Positions 6,367 to 9,140 of a stretch of 9,140 nt of DNA are shown here, one piece after another. Source of the DNA: Nanobdellota archaeon (GTDB lineage Archaea > Nanobdellota > Nanobdellia > Woesearchaeales > JAHJBD01); assembly GCA_018813725.1 (NCBI GenBank), contig JAHJBD010000196.1:1-9140 (forward strand), given 5' to 3'. Under the pieces are notes generated by a model. It was not told the origin of the DNA. It saw only the letters and a program-made list of their open reading frames with translations, and did not search any database. Positions within the stretch are counted from its first letter, which is position 1; the number at the start of each line of letters is the position of its first letter. The translations under genes were made by a program, and so were the position numbers.

Positions 6367-6388
6367 CCATAGCAATTATTATTCTATC

Positions 6389-8059
6389 ATGGAACAAATC
6401 AACACTGAATACTTGATCATAGGATCTGGACTTGCAGGTTTAAGGGCTGCGATAGAATTAAGCAGAGCAGGCAAAAGACCAACTATCGTCACAAAATCTA
6501 AGATTGAAGACGCAAACACATTCTATGCACAAGGCGGTGCAGCTGCAGTAGACCCTGCCAGAGTTGAAACAGGAAATGATGATTACCAATCACATGTGGA
6601 TAATACCTTGACAGCAGGTGCTGGACTATGTGACCCTGCTGTGGTTGACACTTTCGTCAAAAGAGCATTTCCAGATGCGATAAAGTTCCTTATCGATGCA
6701 GGCGTTGACTTCACAAGAAATGACGGATCTTATCCATATCATCTTGGCCAGGAAGGAGGCCATGATCATCCAAGAGTATTTTGTGTTGGGGATTACACAG
6801 GCCAGGCAATAGAAGAGACCTTGGCTGAGATAGTAAGACAAGATCCAAACATCACAGTTCTCGAAAATCATACTGCAATTAACCTGATTACCCATAACCA
6901 ATTTGCAGACTTTGAATCAGATATTGACAGATGTCTTGGTGCTTATGTTCTTGATAGAGAAACAGGAAAAGTGAGGACATTCAGCGCTGATACAACAATC
7001 TTAGCTACAGGCGGTGTTGGCAGAGCCTTTTTGTACACAAGCAACCCAGAAAATGCTACTGGTGATGGTATCGCTATGGCTTATCGCGCAGGTGCAGTTA
7101 TTGCAAACATGGAATTCTTTCAATTTCATCCGACTGTATTATATGAAGCAAATCCAGAAAATCCGTCAGAAAGAAGATTTTTGCTTACAGAAGCATTTAG
7201 AGGGGAAGAGACAGGAGCAATATTGACCTTGACCCGAGATTCTCTTGAAGACTTTGTTTTAAGATATGACCCAAGAGGCTCTCATGCAACAAGAGATATT
7301 GTGGCTAGGGCGATTGACACAGAGATTAAGAAAAGAGGGATTCAACACGTTTGGCTAAATGCGACTCCTGCAGCAACTGGTAAATCTCCTGAATATATTA
7401 AAGCGCATTTTCCTAAGATATATGCACATTGTCTTTCAAGGGGTATTGATATCACCAAGGAACCTATGCCAGCAATTCCAGCAGCCCACTACACTTGTGG
7501 TGGTATAATTGTTGATACGTTTGGCAGGACAACCCTCAACGGTTTGTATGCTATCGGCGAAACATCATACACTGGATTGATGGGTGCTAATAGGCTTGCT
7601 TCCAATTCTTTGCCAGAAGCAGCACTTTATGGGAAGCTCGCTGTCGAGCATGCTCTAGACAATTCTGTACAACATGGTGAAAGGCTTAGGCCATGGCAGT
7701 ATGGAAATATTGACAAGGCAGCAGACCAGGCAACACTGAACCAGTTCTGGGATAATACAAGAAGGACCATGATGACATTATGCGGTATTGACCGGAACGA
7801 AGAAAGGCTTAGAGGCTGCCTTGGTGCATTAGACGGATTTGATACAACAGTCGATGATATCTATCAGGACTTTCATCCAACCCATGAGATTATTGAGCTA
7901 AGAAACCTCCTTTTGGTATCAAAACTTATCACAGATTCCGCACTATCTCGCAAGGAAAGCAGAGGTGGGCATTTCAGATCAGATTTTCCAGATCCAGATG
8001 ACAGGTATAATTTTCCTACATTGACGCACAGGGATGTTGGGATTTATCGATTAAGATGA
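6389..8059 (+). CDS. nadB: L-aspartate oxidase
   Basis: FAD enzyme that oxidises L-aspartate to iminoaspartate, the first step of de novo NAD synthesis. The FAD dinucleotide motif IIGSGLAGLRAA is at 10-21. The NadB-typical NTFYAQGGAAAV follows at 43-54. Active-site regions EGGHDHPR (Glu122), FFQFHPT (His247), RGSHATRDIVARAID (Arg302) and AAHYTCGG (His367) are all present, as is LMGANRLASNSLPE (Arg402). The length, 556 aa, is normal for NadB and includes the C-terminal helical domain. NadB motifs, not SdhA/FrdA ones, fit best; no covalent-flavin histidine is seen. One oddity: the usual LHGANR histidine is Met398. NadA, the usual partner that takes up the unstable iminoaspartate, and NadC are not in the window. 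It is coupled to the NAD kinase gene by an ATGA overlap. Confidence 0.93.
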   Translation: MEQINTEYLIIGSGLAGLRAAIELSRAGKRPTIVTKSKIEDANTFYAQGGAAAVDPARVETGNDDYQSHVDNTLTAGAGLCDPAVVDTFVKRAFPDAIKFLIDAGVDFTRNDGSYPYHLGQEGGHDHPRVFCVGDYTGQAIEETLAEIVRQDPNITVLENHTAINLITHNQFADFESDIDRCLGAYVLDRETGKVRTFSADTTILATGGVGRAFLYTSNPENATGDGIAMAYRAGAVIANMEFFQFHPTVLYEANPENPSERRFLLTEAFRGEETGAILTLTRDSLEDFVLRYDPRGSHATRDIVARAIDTEIKKRGIQHVWLNATPAATGKSPEYIKAHFPKIYAHCLSRGIDITKEPMPAIPAAHYTCGGIIVDTFGRTTLNGLYAIGETSYTGLMGANRLASNSLPEAALYGKLAVEHALDNSVQHGERLRPWQYGNIDKAADQATLNQFWDNTRRTMMTLCGIDRNEERLRGCLGALDGFDTTVDDIYQDFHPTHEIIELRNLLLVSKLITDSALSRKESRGGHFRSDFPDPDDRYNFPTLTHRDVGIYRLR

Positions 8060-9012
8060 AAGTTTTCCTTGTATACAAAAGAAGTCAGCATGATATCTAC
8101 ATCGAACATGACAATCCTCGGCTAAACTGGTTTATTGAGAGGCATGCTAAGAGGTATTCTGAAAGTGCTGATCAACAACACCGGACATTAGATGCTGTTA
8201 TCAAGGAATTAGGTCATCAGGGTATATCTTACGAAGCAGTTTGGAGAGGCGATATCAAAGGACAGATCGCTGGTGTGGATGCAGTTGTGGTTGTGGGTGG
8301 AGATGGTACTTTTCTTGAAGCAGCACGTTACTGTAAAGGAATACCCATGGTTGGTGTCAATTCCGACAGTCGACCAGGCGGCAGCCAAGGGTTCTTCAGC
8401 TATTTTAGTATCGATAACCTAGCTGACTTTGGAAGATTTGTAGATGGACAACTGCCTGTAACCCGAATGGACAGGTTAAGGGCAGAGTTGACAGATATGT
8501 TTCTTGACAAGACCATTGTTCATGACCCTTTATTATCTGATGTCTCGATTGCGCCGATGCCAAATGATGTGGTAAAATACATTATTAGAGCAGGTACGCA
8601 TGAAGAAGAGCAGACATCTGATGGTTATATCCTGGCTTTGCCTCAATCATCATGGCCTATATACACCTACCATGGAGCAATTCTGCCTATCGGTCAGGGT
8701 TATCTGCAGGGTGTAACAAGGGGCATTGCAGGAGACAGGTTTAGACAGCATTATGATGTGATTGTTGCAAAATTTCCATTTGAGGTTGAATCACTTTCAA
8801 GGGAAGCAGTAATATCCTTTGACGGCAAACACAAAAGCCATGATTTTGGCCATGGTAAAACAGTTACAGTATCTATCTCCAAGCAACCATTAGATATTAT
8901 AGGGTTTGATGATGCAAGGCGGCTAAAAGAATATGCAGTCAAGAGGGAGCCTAGAGTTTTGTCAATATCTCAACATTCTCCCCGATATAAAGGGAATGCT
9001 CAGCCTGGCTGA
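8056..9012 (+). CDS. NAD kinase, divergent type
   Basis: Phosphorylates NAD(H) to NADP(H) with ATP or polyphosphate. The GGDGT signature is at 81-85 after the hydrophobic strand DAVVVV, with Asp83 the expected catalytic aspartate. It is followed by GIPMVGVNSDSRPGGSQGFF, where the usual N-x-G-x-L-G-F-L is altered to a form nearer the eukaryotic mitochondrial NADK2 pattern (NTDP-x-RSEG). SDVSIAP (161-167) takes the place of the NE/ND substrate loop, and TSDGYILALPQSSWPIY (187-203) that of the DG-x-x-x-STPTGSTAY strand. The length, 318 aa, is typical. The start is set by the ATGA overlap with nadB; no clear SD is seen, so translational coupling is likely. The last 20 codons overlap the convergent methionine aminopeptidase gene. 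A lipid or diacylglycerol kinase is less likely given the nadB neighbour. Confidence 0.82.
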   Translation: MKVFLVYKRSQHDIYIEHDNPRLNWFIERHAKRYSESADQQHRTLDAVIKELGHQGISYEAVWRGDIKGQIAGVDAVVVVGGDGTFLEAARYCKGIPMVGVNSDSRPGGSQGFFSYFSIDNLADFGRFVDGQLPVTRMDRLRAELTDMFLDKTIVHDPLLSDVSIAPMPNDVVKYIIRAGTHEEEQTSDGYILALPQSSWPIYTYHGAILPIGQGYLQGVTRGIAGDRFRQHYDVIVAKFPFEVESLSREAVISFDGKHKSHDFGHGKTVTVSISKQPLDIIGFDDARRLKEYAVKREPRVLSISQHSPRYKGNAQPG

Positions 9013-9140
9013 CAAGGCCGTTCTGTCTTTCGACAAGAGGAGGATATTCTTTCAGAACTTCCAATTGTTTTAATTTGTTGAGCGCAAACCTTACCTGAGC
9101 TTCAGAATGATTCTTTGTAAGCCACCTTGTTGTGAACGGC
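8951..9140 (-). CDS. map: C-terminal end of type II methionine aminopeptidase (5' truncated by window edge)
   Basis: Reading leftward from 9139, an open frame of 62 codons ends at a TAG (8951-8953). Its product begins PFTTRWL and contains RFALNKLKQLEVLKEYPPLV, GLVSQAEHSLYI and VEILTKL at the end. This matches the C-terminus of archaeal/eukaryotic type II methionine aminopeptidase, which removes the initiator Met from nascent proteins. The Glu in QAEHS is the last metal ligand of the dinuclear site, equivalent to the Glu in AQFEHT of other type II enzymes. The N-terminal catalytic residues lie outside the window. The last 62 bp overlap the 3' end of the NAD kinase gene on the opposite strand. 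Confidence 0.85.
   Translation of the reverse strand, partial: PFTTRWLTKNHSEAQVRFALNKLKQLEVLKEYPPLVERQNGLVSQAEHSLYIGENVEILTKL
9000..9012. repeat. 13-bp perfect inverted repeat at the NAD kinase stop codon
   Basis: TCAGCCTGGCTGA has 6-bp arms around one central base, and its right end is the TGA stop. As RNA it could form a 5-bp stem with a 3-nt loop. No T-run follows closely on the plus strand, so it is not a convincing terminator. It lies inside the convergent methionine aminopeptidase gene and resembles the hairpin at the 4714 junction, which also contains AGCCTG. Confidence 0.3.

Noticed and set aside
6389..8059. Succinate dehydrogenase or fumarate reductase flavoprotein instead of NadB
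   Set aside because: NTFYAQGGAAAV, the HYTCGG region, the overall length and the NAD kinase neighbour fit NadB. No SdhB-like iron-sulfur subunit or membrane anchor gene is present.
1..9140. tRNA, rRNA, CRISPR array, insertion sequence or attachment site
   Set aside because: No spaced direct repeats, transposase motifs, terminal inverted repeats or tRNA-like cloverleaf were seen; nearly all bases are coding.

Overview
The window looks archaeal. It carries a TrmB-type transcriptional regulator, the C-terminal end of a type II (archaeal/eukaryotic-class) methionine aminopeptidase, and AT-rich promoters in which a TATA box sits about 20-30 bp upstream of the start codon with no Shine-Dalgarno site between, as in leaderless archaeal transcription. 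Base composition is moderate (about 40% GC by eye) and gene packing is very tight. A DPANN-type or similar uncultivated archaeon would fit, but the phylum is inference.

Layout. (1) Bases 1-118 hold the end of an unidentified plus-strand gene. (2) A minus-strand TrmB-family regulator (about 125-874/880) is divergent from a four-gene plus-strand operon: radical SAM enzyme (about 965/974-1846), small fold-type I PLP aminotransferase-like enzyme (1843-2772), nicotinamidase-like amidohydrolase (2769-3584) and nicotinate phosphoribosyltransferase (3620-4714). The first three genes are joined by ATGA stop/start overlaps and strong SD sites. (3) A minus-strand gene abuts this operon tail to tail with no spacer (4715-6280). 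It encodes a two-domain protein: an N-terminal domain resembling NMN/NaMN adenylyltransferase and a C-terminal class I SAM-dependent methyltransferase. (4) Divergent from it is a plus-strand pair, L-aspartate oxidase nadB (6389-8059) and a divergent NAD kinase (8056-9012), again joined by ATGA. (5) The C-terminal end of a methionine aminopeptidase gene enters from the right on the minus strand and overlaps the 3' end of the NAD kinase gene by 62 bp.

How they fit together. Five of the seven complete enzyme genes are recognisable NAD(P) metabolism steps or relatives: aspartate to iminoaspartate (NadB), nicotinamide to nicotinate (nicotinamidase), nicotinate to NaMN (NAPRT), a possible NaMN to NaAD step (N-terminal domain of the fusion), and NAD to NADP (NAD kinase). 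NadA, NadC and NadE are not in the window. The other two enzymes (radical SAM and PLP-dependent) and the methyltransferase domain have no place in textbook NAD synthesis. Their placement suggests either an unusual route to the pyridine ring or the making of a modified pyridine nucleotide. That is inference from gene context.
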